Assembly: GCA_947178445.1 (NCBI GenBank)
Contig: CAMWYJ010000028.1
Span: forward strand, 1-34,092
Length of the DNA stretch: 34,092 nucleotides
Direction of reading: 5' to 3'
From: an uncultured Clostridium sp.
GTDB lineage: Bacteria > Bacillota > Clostridia > Lachnospirales > Lachnospiraceae
Position 1 is the first letter of the stretch, and every line of letters starts with the position of its first letter. The translations under genes were made by a program, and so were the position numbers. The notes under the pieces are model-generated. The model did not search any database, had not been told where the DNA came from, and was given only the letters and a program-made list of their open reading frames with translations. This document shows positions 1 to 7,535 of the stretch, piece by piece.

Positions 1-2
1 CC

Positions 3-21
3 GTTTCTCTATTTGAGAAAC
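3..21. repeat. Small inverted repeat at window edge
   Basis: GTTTCTC at 3-9 and GAGAAAC at 15-21 form a perfect 7-bp inverted repeat around a TATTT loop. It lies beyond the terminator of the deacetylase gene, so it probably belongs to the neighbouring transcript outside the window. No role can be assigned. Confidence 0.3.
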
Positions 22-51
22 TCCACAATGCAAAACAGGCCCTTGGCCTAA

Positions 52-88
52 CAATAAAAAAGAGTGCCGTTTGCGACACTCTTTTTGT
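52..88 (-). terminator. Rho-independent terminator of the polysaccharide deacetylase gene
   Basis: The arms at 61-69 and 74-82 pair as a 9-bp stem on the minus-strand RNA (one G-U pair that would be a mismatch on the other strand), with a 4-nt loop and a run of U residues after it. It lies about 45 bp past the stop codon of the deacetylase gene. Confidence 0.85.
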
Positions 89-129
89 CTGCCACAGAAA
101 ATATCTATCCAATACAGCAACGCCTCTGT

Positions 130-1182
130 CTAATTCTTTCTAAAATTTCTGTATACAGAACCTTTTTTCAGCTTATAGCCACGGTATTTCGCCAGCTCAC
201 TCACAGTAACAAGCTGGTAACCTTGTTTTCTAAGTTTCGGAACCAATTCCAGTACTGCATCTTTGGTTTCCTTATGAATATCATGCATAAGAACAATATC
301 TCCATCCTTTACATGATCCATAACTGCTGATACTGTTTTACCCTTGTTTCTTGTTTTCCAGTCCAATGTATCAATCGACCACAAAACAATCGGCTTTCCC
401 ACGGTACTCTTTACAGAACCTCCGGTTGTACCATAAGGCACACGCATCACTGTTGTATTCTTTCCGATAATCTTTTTAACTCTTTTGTCAGTATCCCGCA
501 TCTGCTTTGCTACCGACTCCTTTGACAATTTTGCGAGATTACTATGGTTAAAACTGTGATTTCCAATTTCACAGCCCGCTTTATAAGCATCCTTTACTGC
601 ACTTTTGTAAGAGTTTACCCGGTTTCCTACCACAAAAAAAGTTGCCGTGCTATTATTTTTTTCAAGACACTTTACAATATCCTTTGTATATATTCCCGGT
701 CCGTCATCAAATGTCAGTGCTATCATCTTTTTCTTTGGATCAATGGTGTCAGCTAATACCTTGCAGGCTTTACTCCATCCCCCTTTCACAGTTTTCCCGT
801 CCGTCTCATAGCTGGCTATCACCTTATATGTATAATAATTGCCTTTTTTTACTTTCTTATCTGAATATGTCAGCTTTTCTGTAGTTCCAATTCTGACATA
901 TTTTCCCTTTGTATTCTTCTTATATATCATATAGGTTTTTGCGAGCTTTACCTTTTTCCATGTAAGCTTCACCTTCTTTTGGCTGTACCGTGCAGTAATC
1001 TTTGGAGTTCCTGGCTTTTCATATATCTTTGGGGCAGATGTCTCCGTTGTCACTTCTGTAGTTTGCGCTGCATTCATTTGGCTTGCCACAACACTGAAAC
1101 CGTTAAATGCAACTCCTGTTCCAAACAAAAACAGCCACATCAGACATTCTCTCACTAATTTCCTTTTCCATGTTCGATCCAC
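130..1182 (-). CDS. Secreted polysaccharide deacetylase with an Fn3-like domain
   Basis: This 350-residue protein is a carbohydrate esterase of the NodB family, which removes acetyl groups from peptidoglycan or other polysaccharides outside the cell. A hydrophobic N-terminal segment (about residues 10-35) acts as signal or anchor. A Fn3-like beta domain covers about 57-145 (KLTWKKVK motif). The NodB domain covers about 150-340, with the metal/base motif TFDDGP at 157-162, the HSFNH metal-binding histidines at 209 and 213, RVPYG at 247-251, DTLDW at 271-275 and the LMHD histidine at 300, so the active site looks intact. The start is GTG, 8 nt after AGGAGG. It has its own promoter and a terminator and so looks monocistronic. 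Family assignment is firm. The exact substrate (N-acetylglucosamine or N-acetylmuramic acid in the wall, or dietary xylan) cannot be told. Confidence 0.93.
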   Translation of the reverse strand: MDRTWKRKLVRECLMWLFLFGTGVAFNGFSVVASQMNAAQTTEVTTETSAPKIYEKPGTPKITARYSQKKVKLTWKKVKLAKTYMIYKKNTKGKYVRIGTTEKLTYSDKKVKKGNYYTYKVIASYETDGKTVKGGWSKACKVLADTIDPKKKMIALTFDDGPGIYTKDIVKCLEKNNSTATFFVVGNRVNSYKSAVKDAYKAGCEIGNHSFNHSNLAKLSKESVAKQMRDTDKRVKKIIGKNTTVMRVPYGTTGGSVKSTVGKPIVLWSIDTLDWKTRNKGKTVSAVMDHVKDGDIVLMHDIHKETKDAVLELVPKLRKQGYQLVTVSELAKYRGYKLKKGSVYRNFRKN

Positions 1183-1213
1183 AATATGCGCCTCCTATTT
1201 TGTTAGTGATTTT

Positions 1214-1241
1214 ATTATATGACCTCTTCTCTTTTTTTCAA
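1214..1241 (-). promoter_or_regulatory. Promoter of the deacetylase gene
   Basis: On the minus strand, TTGAAA (1241-1236) and TATAAT (1219-1214) are separated by 16 bp. They lie about 35 bp upstream of the AGGAGG-preceded GTG start at 1182, which supports a separate sigma-A transcript for this gene. Confidence 0.7.
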
Positions 1242-1264
1242 GCCATCCGCATACGCATTATTTT

Positions 1265-3280
1265 CTATCCTTCCCATCCATTTCCCTTTTTAATACATAA
1301 AACGCCAAGCGGTGTTGCCACAAGTAATAAAACAATCATGCCAATCACCATAGGCATTCCCATCTTCTCGTCATTTAACCATGCAATTCTCGTTCCATAG
1401 TATAATACAAAAACCGAGAATCCATTATTCAGAAAATGCATGAGCGAGGATACTAATATACTGCCTGTTTTCTCAGCCGCATAGGCAAGTGCAACGCCAA
1501 GCAGCATTGTTGGAATTAGCTTTATAAGACTCAAATGACTAAATCCAAACAGGAATGAAACGAGAAAAATCGCCTTTGCAAGTGTCATCCTCTGTTTCAT
1601 CGCTGTAAATATATATCCTCTATACATCAGCTCCTCACAGACAGCAGGTAAAAATGCGATCAAAAACAGCCCACCTGCAAACGGAATGCCGTCTAAAATC
1701 ATCATATATTCATCGTTTAAGTTCTGGCTGCTGTCTGGAAATACCATACTTAACAAATTGCTGAGAATCAGCACACCGCTCCCTGTTCCAAGCCACAGGA
1801 GCACAGCCCCAAGCAGCTGTCCCGGTCTTGGAAGCCTGACCAGAAATACCTTTTTCATATCCGCTTTAATATACAGGCACGCTAACACTGGCAGCAATCC
1901 TATAAACATCTGCGGCAGAATCACACCAAAAACCGGCTTTTTAAGGGATAAAAATCCTCCCACATAAACCATTAAAAGTAGTGCCACCACTAAAACAAGC
2001 AAGCTCTCTGATACGGATGGAATACTTCCCTTCACGATATTTTTCCGGCGTTCAAACAGTTTGACTCCACTTAAAGACTCCCCAAACAGGACAGACTCGC
2101 TGTTATATATCTTAGAAAGCACCCATACTGAAAGAAATGCATACAAAACGTTACTTAACAGTACAATCAGGATTCTCGTAAAATCATATTTGAATACCAG
2201 TAAATTTTTCATTAACAGACAGATATTCGCTACAGGCACCAATGCCGTAACATCCGTAAGCTCAATATTGGGTATAAATCCAATATATGCAGTCAGTAGT
2301 ACAACCAATGTAAGCGGTGTGATATAGTTATTTGCCTCCTTAAAGCTCTTTGCAAAGGCGCAGATACACATCACCACCGCACTCATAAACAATGCAAATG
2401 CAATAACACACACAATCGAAATCAAAATAGCCGGCACAAAGCTGCCTGCACGAAACTTTCCCGTATTTTCTGCCAGGGAGCTTACGGTTGCATATAAATA
2501 AATTGCAATTCCACTCATTGAAAGCACATTGACAAACACTGAGACAACAGCGATAGTTGCCACAGACAAAAACTTACTCATGATAAGTTCTATGTTCCCC
2601 ACTGGCAGGGTAAGCAATGTCTCTAAGGTTCCCCGCTCCTTTTCTCCCGCAGTGGCATCAATTGCCGGATACATGGAACCCATCAAGATACTGGTAACCA
2701 TCAAAAATGGAATGATACTCCCTAAAATACTTCCAATGGCACTTTCATTGCTGGAACGGTCTTTAAGGGAAGCCTTTACGGGATACAGAATCTTTTCTAC
2801 GGCAAGTCCCGCCTCTTTCACATTCTGTTCTGCCCTATGCTTTGCCAGAGCATCAATTTCTTCCTCTAAGAAATCTGAGACAGTATAGGAATTTGTCACA
2901 GCAGACAAGAAATGCACCTCATATATCACCTGAGAATCCGTTACTTTTGTTGTAATGTATGCATCAATGATCTCATTTTCCAAATCCTGCTCCGGCGTAT
3001 CTGATTTTGTCTCCTTGATGGAATAGGTGAGACCATCCTCATCTCCTGCAATCCAATCATTTAAAGCCTGACGGTCGGCATCTGCCACATTCTGATATAC
3101 AATCAGATAATTCTGTTCCCGCTGTGTCTCTGTAATAAAAGATACAATCTGTATAGCGACCAAAAAGATCAACGGATATAAAATGACCGGTAGCACAATC
3201 ATAGTAAGAATCGTTTTCTTATCCCTTACTACATCTAAAATCTCTTTCTTATAAAGCGTCCGAAGTGTTCTATAATTCAT
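1265..3280 (-). CDS. ABC transporter permease fused to a CPBP (CAAX) intramembrane protease domain
   Basis: About 671 residues. The N-terminal two thirds resemble NatB/YhaP-type ABC-2 permeases: a first TM segment near residue 25-50, a large extracytoplasmic loop to about 190, then six or so TM helices (SILMGSMYPAIDATAGEKERGTLE-type region typical of ABC-2 permeases). The last third is a CPBP/Abi protease domain with the three family motifs: EELMYR (Glu551, Glu552, Arg556), FGFSH (His584) and HFLNN (His617, Asn620), numbered from the ATG at 3286. The ATG at 3280 is preferred because GGGAGG lies 8 nt before it. It overlaps the ATPase gene by 11 bp, so both halves of the exporter are made together. 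Known relatives handle Na+ or antimicrobial peptides, but the substrate here is unknown. The fusion suggests a peptide or membrane-protein cargo (inference). Confidence 0.88.
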   Translation of the reverse strand: MNYRTLRTLYKKEILDVVRDKKTILTMIVLPVILYPLIFLVAIQIVSFITETQREQNYLIVYQNVADADRQALNDWIAGDEDGLTYSIKETKSDTPEQDLENEIIDAYITTKVTDSQVIYEVHFLSAVTNSYTVSDFLEEEIDALAKHRAEQNVKEAGLAVEKILYPVKASLKDRSSNESAIGSILGSIIPFLMVTSILMGSMYPAIDATAGEKERGTLETLLTLPVGNIELIMSKFLSVATIAVVSVFVNVLSMSGIAIYLYATVSSLAENTGKFRAGSFVPAILISIVCVIAFALFMSAVVMCICAFAKSFKEANNYITPLTLVVLLTAYIGFIPNIELTDVTALVPVANICLLMKNLLVFKYDFTRILIVLLSNVLYAFLSVWVLSKIYNSESVLFGESLSGVKLFERRKNIVKGSIPSVSESLLVLVVALLLMVYVGGFLSLKKPVFGVILPQMFIGLLPVLACLYIKADMKKVFLVRLPRPGQLLGAVLLWLGTGSGVLILSNLLSMVFPDSSQNLNDEYMMILDGIPFAGGLFLIAFLPAVCEELMYRGYIFTAMKQRMTLAKAIFLVSFLFGFSHLSLIKLIPTMLLGVALAYAAEKTGSILVSSLMHFLNNGFSVFVLYYGTRIAWLNDEKMGMPMVIGMIVLLLVATPLGVLCIKKGNGWEG

Positions 3281-4037
3281 TCTCATCGCCTCCCTTCATA
3301 TAAGCAAAGAAGGTATCTCTGAGATTCGTTGTCCCGGTCGCCTGTTTAAGATTCTCCGGTGTTCCCTCGGCAATAATCTCTCCTTTATCAATCATAATAA
3401 TACGGTCACATAAAAATTCAGCCTCCTCCATATAATGTGTGGAGTACAGTACTGTTTTTCCCCGTTCCCGTTCCTGTCTCATAAAATCGATAATTGCTTT
3501 TGAGCTTATAATATCAAGCCCTAAAGTCGGCTCATCAAAAATATAAATCTCTGGATCATGGATCAGGCATCTTGCAATCGAAGTTCTCTGCTTTTGTCCC
3601 GTAGAAAGCTTATCAATCCGGTTGTCAATAAAATCCTGCATTTTCAAAAGATCGCTGACCTGTTCGATTCGCTCTTCAACCTTGTCCTTTTCATATCCAT
3701 AAAGCTCTGCAAAAAGTCCTAGCAGCTCTCTGACACTAAATCGCCCATAGAGCTTTGTATTCTCCGAGAGATATCCGATATGGTGCTTTAAAATCTCCTT
3801 ATCTGTGATTCTTTCTCCCTCTTCATTTGTAATGAAAACCTCTCCCTCGGTAGGCGCCATTAAAGAACCTAACATACGGAGTAATGTGGTCTTTCCCGCA
3901 CCGTTCGGTCCTAAAACACCAAGAATTTCTCCGTCATGCGCACAAAAATCCACATGATCCACAGCGTAAAACTCTTCTTTTTTTCCTTTTTTTTGTATTC
4001 TTACAAACTTTTTCGTAAGCATAGATGCCTGTATCAA
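3270..4037 (-). CDS. ABC transporter ATP-binding protein (NatA-like)
   Basis: Cytoplasmic ATPase subunit that powers the permease/protease fusion encoded just downstream. Counting from the upstream in-frame TTG at 4052, Walker A GPNGAGKT is at 48-55, the signature is LSTGQ (149-153, Thr in place of the usual Gly), Walker B with catalytic Glu is IYIFDE (169-174), the D-loop is LGLD and the switch histidine is His206. All catalytic parts are present. No ATG exists at the N-terminus. A TTG at 4037 with GGAGG 8 nt upstream gives the typical family start MIQASMLTKKF and is chosen over the TTG at 4052, which has a poorly spaced ribosome site. It is about 80 bp downstream of ridA, probably in one transcript. 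Confidence 0.9.
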   Translation of the reverse strand: MIQASMLTKKFVRIQKKGKKEEFYAVDHVDFCAHDGEILGVLGPNGAGKTTLLRMLGSLMAPTEGEVFITNEEGERITDKEILKHHIGYLSENTKLYGRFSVRELLGLFAELYGYEKDKVEERIEQVSDLLKMQDFIDNRIDKLSTGQKQRTSIARCLIHDPEIYIFDEPTLGLDIISSKAIIDFMRQERERGKTVLYSTHYMEEAEFLCDRIIMIDKGEIIAEGTPENLKQATGTTNLRDTFFAYMKGGDENEL

Positions 4038-4064
4038 GAAATTATCCTCCAATCTGTTTCCATC

Positions 4065-4076
4065 TCCTGCGCAGGA
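4065..4076. repeat. 12-bp perfect palindrome upstream of the ABC ATPase gene
   Basis: TCCTGCGCAGGA is self-complementary and GC-rich in an AT-rich spacer. On the minus-strand RNA its second half contains an AGGAG ribosome-site-like run next to an ATG that opens a 9-codon reading frame (4063-4034) whose stop overlaps the proposed TTG start. It may be a regulator site, a small hairpin affecting translation, or chance. Confidence 0.3.
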
Positions 4077-4133
4077 TGTTATATTGGCAAACCCACCCGG
4101 TCCATTTCCTAATCCATGATAAACCCATTATGC

Positions 4134-4517
4134 CTATTTTTTAAGTGCAATTGCTTCCATCTCAATCAATACATCTTTGGGAAGCCTTGCAACCTCGACG
4201 CAGGAACGCGCCGGAAATACCCCGGTAAAATACGTTGCATAAATTTCATTCAATGCAGCAAAATCATTCATATCCTTGATAAATACTGTGGTCTTCACCA
4301 CCTCTTCACAGGAAGAGCCTGCTGCCTCTAACAAAGCTTTCATGCTTTCAAACACCCGTGTTGCCTGTACCTTGATATCTCCTTCCACTACCTCACCAGT
4401 TGCCGGATCAATCGGTACTACTCCGGATGTATATACCATTCCATTTACTTCAATCGCCTGCGAATATGGTCCGATTGCCTGTGGTGCTTTGTCTGTCTTG
4501 ATCTGATTCTTATTCAT
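4134..4517 (-). CDS. ridA: RidA family reactive imine/enamine deaminase
   Basis: This 127-residue protein is a full-length RidA (YjgF/YER057c/UK114) trimer subunit. RidA hydrolyses 2-aminoacrylate and related imines released by PLP enzymes such as threonine/serine dehydratase, protecting other PLP enzymes in the cytoplasm. The family features are visible: IGPYSQAI near 15-22, VYTSG at 28-32, and the C-terminal [12 protein letters not shown] region with the substrate-carboxylate-binding Arg104 and Glu119. The ATG is preceded by AGGAGG at 8-nt spacing. It sits between cvfB and the ABC exporter genes. A 15-nt palindrome (4552-4566) lies just upstream of its ribosome site and may control it. No deaminase gene is next to it, so the link to the neighbours is not clear. 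Confidence 0.95.
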   Translation of the reverse strand: MNKNQIKTDKAPQAIGPYSQAIEVNGMVYTSGVVPIDPATGEVVEGDIKVQATRVFESMKALLEAAGSSCEEVVKTTVFIKDMNDFAALNEIYATYFTGVFPARSCVEVARLPKDVLIEMEAIALKK

Positions 4518-4551
4518 ATTGATATCCTCCTAAAAATGTTTCATTTATGTA

Positions 4552-4566
4552 TTAACCCGGGGTTAA
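4552..4566. promoter_or_regulatory. Palindromic operator-like site upstream of ridA
   Basis: TTAACCC and GGGTTAA flank a single central G, a perfect 7+1+7 inverted repeat in the 64-bp gap between cvfB and ridA. No U-run follows on either strand, so it is not a terminator. Its position about 35-50 bp before the ridA start suits a repressor site. A possible but weak promoter (TTGTTA, 16 bp, TAAATG) overlaps it. Confidence 0.4.
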
Positions 4567-4581
4567 CAAATATAAATATTT

Positions 4582-5430
4582 TTATACCTGCCTCCGGTCA
4601 ACAACCGCAATTGATTTTTCCCTTATCTCTATACGTTTCTGCTTAAGCAGTCTGCCCACTGCCCTCTTAAATGCATTCTTACTCAATCCCATTTCCCGTT
4701 CGATAATCTCCGGGGATGCCTTATCCGTGAATGGCAGCACACCATCATAAGATAAAATTGCCTGATATACCATCTCACTGTCGTCATCCATCTGCTGGTA
4801 CGCCAGCCTTGCCAAAGATAAATTAAGCTTCCCATCTTCCCGCACATTCGATACCCGAAGCTTTACCACATCACCGACATGAAGCTTTTTATGAAGCTCC
4901 TGCTTTGGAATTAAGCCCTGATAGCAGTTATCCACTGCCACAAAGGCACCTAGCTTATCATTGAGCTGATATACATATCCTTCTACCTCATCCCCTTTTT
5001 CGTAAGGTGAATCCGTTCGTAAATGCTCATACAGCTTCATAGACACACAGGGGCGGTTACTCTTATCCATATACATATATACAAGATACTCTCTCCCCTC
5101 CCGAACCTTTCCGACCATTTCTTTAAACGGAAGCAAAATATCCTTCTCAAGCCCCCAATCCATAAATGCACCAATATTCCCAACGCTTGCCACGGAAAGC
5201 TTTGCGATTTCCGAAAGGGTTATAAGCGGTCTGTTCACAGTCGCAATTGGTCTGTCTGATGAGTCTAAATACACAAAAACCTCTATCTGCCCTCCAGCCT
5301 TAAGACCTTCCGGCACCTGCTTTCTCGGAAGCAGCACTGCGTCCTTGTCGCCTTCTTTCTCCGCTAAATAGACACCAAACTCCTTGCTGCGTACCACCTT
5401 CAATGTCTGCCATTTTCCAATCTCTATCAT
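4582..5430 (-). CDS. cvfB: CvfB/YitL family S1 RNA-binding protein
   Basis: About 282 residues and close to the usual CvfB length. Three S1-type OB-fold segments can be followed: about 5-65 (EFGVYLAEKEG), 70-130 (NIGAFMDWGLEKDILLP) and 145-210 (GYVYQLNDKLGAFVAVD, ending VREDGKLNLSLA). A C-terminal winged-helix domain (about 220-275, GLSKNAFKRAVGRLLKQKRIEI) completes the CvfB layout. In Staphylococcus the family influences virulence gene expression through RNA binding; the role here is not known. The ATG at 5430 overlaps the TGA of the thioesterase gene (ATGA) and has GGAGG 10 nt upstream, a sign of translational coupling. The GTG at 5436 is too close to that ribosome site. Confidence 0.9.
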   Translation of the reverse strand: MIEIGKWQTLKVVRSKEFGVYLAEKEGDKDAVLLPRKQVPEGLKAGGQIEVFVYLDSSDRPIATVNRPLITLSEIAKLSVASVGNIGAFMDWGLEKDILLPFKEMVGKVREGREYLVYMYMDKSNRPCVSMKLYEHLRTDSPYEKGDEVEGYVYQLNDKLGAFVAVDNCYQGLIPKQELHKKLHVGDVVKLRVSNVREDGKLNLSLARLAYQQMDDDSEMVYQAILSYDGVLPFTDKASPEIIEREMGLSKNAFKRAVGRLLKQKRIEIREKSIAVVDRRQV

Positions 5431-6146
5431 TCGCACATCACCTCCACGATGACATAGGGCTGTCCTTCTCCATCCTCAAATACGATCTGTTTTACATGCC
5501 CCCTATCAAACAACACCGGATATAACATATCTCCTAACGCTGCTGCTTTTCTATAATCTACCCGAATGGACCGGATCTTTGTCACATCGTCCACATATTC
5601 TATCGCTTCTGTCACATATCTTCCGTTATTTACATGGTGATTTGAATCAATAAAGGAACGTTTCACCGGTATCGGTTCCATGCTTTCTTTTTTCTCATCG
5701 GATTCACCTAGAATTTTAATTTTTCTAGGAGCATAATCCATAAAAAGTCCTTCCTCCAAATCATAACCCTCTATATCACTGTCTGAAGGTTTCATTGGCC
5801 GCATATTTACCACATCCATGAAAATCCAGATAGAGTTGGCCTGCACGATTCTGTTGCCCGCATCATCCAATATATCAAAATTACGATATCCATAAAGCCC
5901 TTTAAAAGCATGCGGCCACGTCCGCACTGTAATTTTTTCCTTATATTCCGGATAGCGGATTACTTCAATCTGCCAGCTTGATAAAAACCATGCGGTTTTG
6001 GTTCCATCTAAATTGTCCACACCCTTACCGATTGACTCTGAATGAAACAATGCACAATCCTGAAGAAAATTTGTTATCATTGCAATATCTGTCTTTAAAT
6101 CACTTCCCACCTGAGAATAGGTGATCTGCCGTTTCATCTCATACAT
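5427..6146 (-). CDS. Acyl-ACP thioesterase (FatA/FatB-like double hotdog)
   Basis: 239 residues, typical for bacterial acyl-ACP thioesterases. It releases free fatty acids from acyl carrier protein in the cytoplasm. The N-terminal hotdog contains the TAWFLSSWQIEV strand near 51-62, and the second hotdog carries the catalytic cluster D167-x-N169-x-H171 followed by VNN, as in plant FatB. All three residues are intact. The ATG at 6146 is used, though the ATG at 6137 (MKRQ) is possible because the GAGG ribosome site is rather far from the first. It is the first gene of the run that continues into cvfB. A TATAAT at 6268-6263 may be its -10 box, but no good -35 was found. Confidence 0.9.
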   Translation of the reverse strand: MYEMKRQITYSQVGSDLKTDIAMITNFLQDCALFHSESIGKGVDNLDGTKTAWFLSSWQIEVIRYPEYKEKITVRTWPHAFKGLYGYRNFDILDDAGNRIVQANSIWIFMDVVNMRPMKPSDSDIEGYDLEEGLFMDYAPRKIKILGESDEKKESMEPIPVKRSFIDSNHHVNNGRYVTEAIEYVDDVTKIRSIRVDYRKAAALGDMLYPVLFDRGHVKQIVFEDGEGQPYVIVEVMCE

Positions 6147-6331
6147 AATGTTATACCGTCCTCTTTCTTTTGAATAGCCTGATGACTATCTAATACATCC
6201 TCTTTCATGCCACAGATATATCATCTTACCGAATCCATACTCCGCATTTGCTAAGTGTTACTATTATACTCTATCTTTTCTCATAAAGATATCCTTTTTT
6301 ATAATTTGCTTATAATTTTTTAAAATTCCTC

Positions 6332-6359
6332 TTGATTTTTACTGCGAAATGTGTATAAT
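6332..6359 (+). promoter_or_regulatory. Promoter of tRNA-Gln
   Basis: TTGATT (6332-6337) and TATAAT (6354-6359) are 16 bp apart, placing transcription start about 12 bp before the mature tRNA 5' end. Confidence 0.75.
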
Positions 6360-6378
6360 AATGTTTTGTGAACAACAA

Positions 6379-6450
6379 TGGGGTATCGCCAAATGGTAAG
6401 GCAACGGACTCTGACTCCGTCATTTCCAGGTTCGAATCCTGGTACCCCAG
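6379..6450 (+). tRNA. tRNA-Gln, anticodon CTG
   Basis: A complete cloverleaf: acceptor TGGGGTA (6379-6385) pairs with TACCCCA (6443-6449), a D arm closes with GCC/GGC, the anticodon stem is ACGGA/TCCGT (6404-6408, 6416-6420) with loop CTCTGAC, so the anticodon CTG (6411-6413) reads CAG. The T arm is CCAGG-TTCGAAT-CCTGG. The discriminator base is G and the 3' CCA is not encoded. The gene stands alone with its own promoter and terminator. Confidence 0.96.
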
Positions 6451-6452
6451 TC

Positions 6453-6490
6453 AAGAAAAGCAACTCAACTGAGTTGCTTTTCTTTTTGCC
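6453..6490 (+). terminator. Bidirectional terminator between tRNA-Gln and the WYL gene
   Basis: AAGAAAAGCAACTCA (6453-6467) pairs with its complement at 6470-6484, and TTTTT follows. The stem starts 3 bp after the tRNA. On the other strand it lies about 35 bp past the stop of the WYL regulator gene and also has a T-rich tail, so it can serve both transcripts. Confidence 0.9.
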
Positions 6491-6523
6491 TAAACGATTC
6501 TCTACCAGATGTTTCGCATATCA

Positions 6524-7522
6524 TTATCTTTCTACTATCTCCTTTGCCTCTGCCTGTAACTGCTTTGCAAGCCACTCCGGTTTTATCACCCGAACCTCCG
6601 GACCAAACCCACGAATCCAGCGTACTACATCCGGGGCAACCGCCGCCTCTCCATAAAAATGCAGTCCATCAACGTCTTCCACCAGCTGCCTGCTGCGCTT
6701 TGCCTCATATTCTTTCACATAACGTATACTTTCCCCCGTAAACAAAAGTTCCAGCTTCTCCACTCTCGTACCACGCAACTTAAGAAAAGCATCATTCTGT
6801 CTTTCAAATTCTGAAAGTTCCCGATTCAAATCAAACTTTTCATCCAATACTTTGATATCCTGAATCCTGGATAATCGGAACCTCCTCACTTCCCTCCGAA
6901 GTTCACAATAGCCTTCCACACAGAGATAGGAATCTATCAGCAGCATCTGATACGGCCGCACAATCCGTCTGCTGCTCTCATCGCTGGAAAAGCTGTAATA
7001 TTCAATCTCAACCTTATTCTGGTTATCAATTGCATTCTGTATCATCCTCTCCACATCTGCATCAATCACATCATGATTGCCTGCGTGTCCGCCTGCATGT
7101 TTCAAATGACCACTTAATGCATCAAATTGCAGCTTATTAAGAGAAGCTGACTTTTCTACAATTTTATCTATAAGAGAAACTGCATGCCTGCCCATACGAA
7201 GATGGCTGTATTCCTTAAGCATTTCCTTTGCAAATGCAAAGGATGCCAGGTCCTCAATGGTAAAATCCACATTTTTTAATGTATATTTGTCTGCAAAATA
7301 ATAGGTTTTTCCGCCCCGTTCCTCCTCACCGATTCCGTAATTTAATGACAATTCATCAATATCCCTCGTAATCGTCCGCTTGCTCACATCAATATCCCAA
7401 TTATGCAGGCGCTGTCGGATTTCCTCTGCCTGATAACCCTTTGGATTTTCTGAAAGCAATGACAAAATATAAATCTGTCTCTGGGATACCGATATGTCTT
7501 TTCCTTTGCTCTCCTCTTTCAT
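6524..7522 (-). CDS. WYL-domain transcriptional regulator
   Basis: 332 residues. An N-terminal helix-turn-helix (about 12-65, RQIYILSLL...ISKRTITRDI type) is followed by a linker and a WYL domain (about 155-245, RRIVRPYQMLLIDSYLCVEGY), where the name-giving Trp is Ser (S-Y-L). A WCX-like C-terminal extension runs to the end. WYL domains sense small ligands or nucleic acids and control transcription. AAGGAG precedes the ATG. It is 13 bp downstream of the GH3 gene and is likely its co-transcribed partner. What it controls cannot be read from the sequence. The gene ends at the terminator shared with tRNA-Gln. Confidence 0.9.
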   Translation of the reverse strand: MKEESKGKDISVSQRQIYILSLLSENPKGYQAEEIRQRLHNWDIDVSKRTITRDIDELSLNYGIGEEERGGKTYYFADKYTLKNVDFTIEDLASFAFAKEMLKEYSHLRMGRHAVSLIDKIVEKSASLNKLQFDALSGHLKHAGGHAGNHDVIDADVERMIQNAIDNQNKVEIEYYSFSSDESSRRIVRPYQMLLIDSYLCVEGYCELRREVRRFRLSRIQDIKVLDEKFDLNRELSEFERQNDAFLKLRGTRVEKLELLFTGESIRYVKEYEAKRSRQLVEDVDGLHFYGEAAVAPDVVRWIRGFGPEVRVIKPEWLAKQLQAEAKEIVER

Positions 7523-7535
7523 TTTTTATCTCCTT

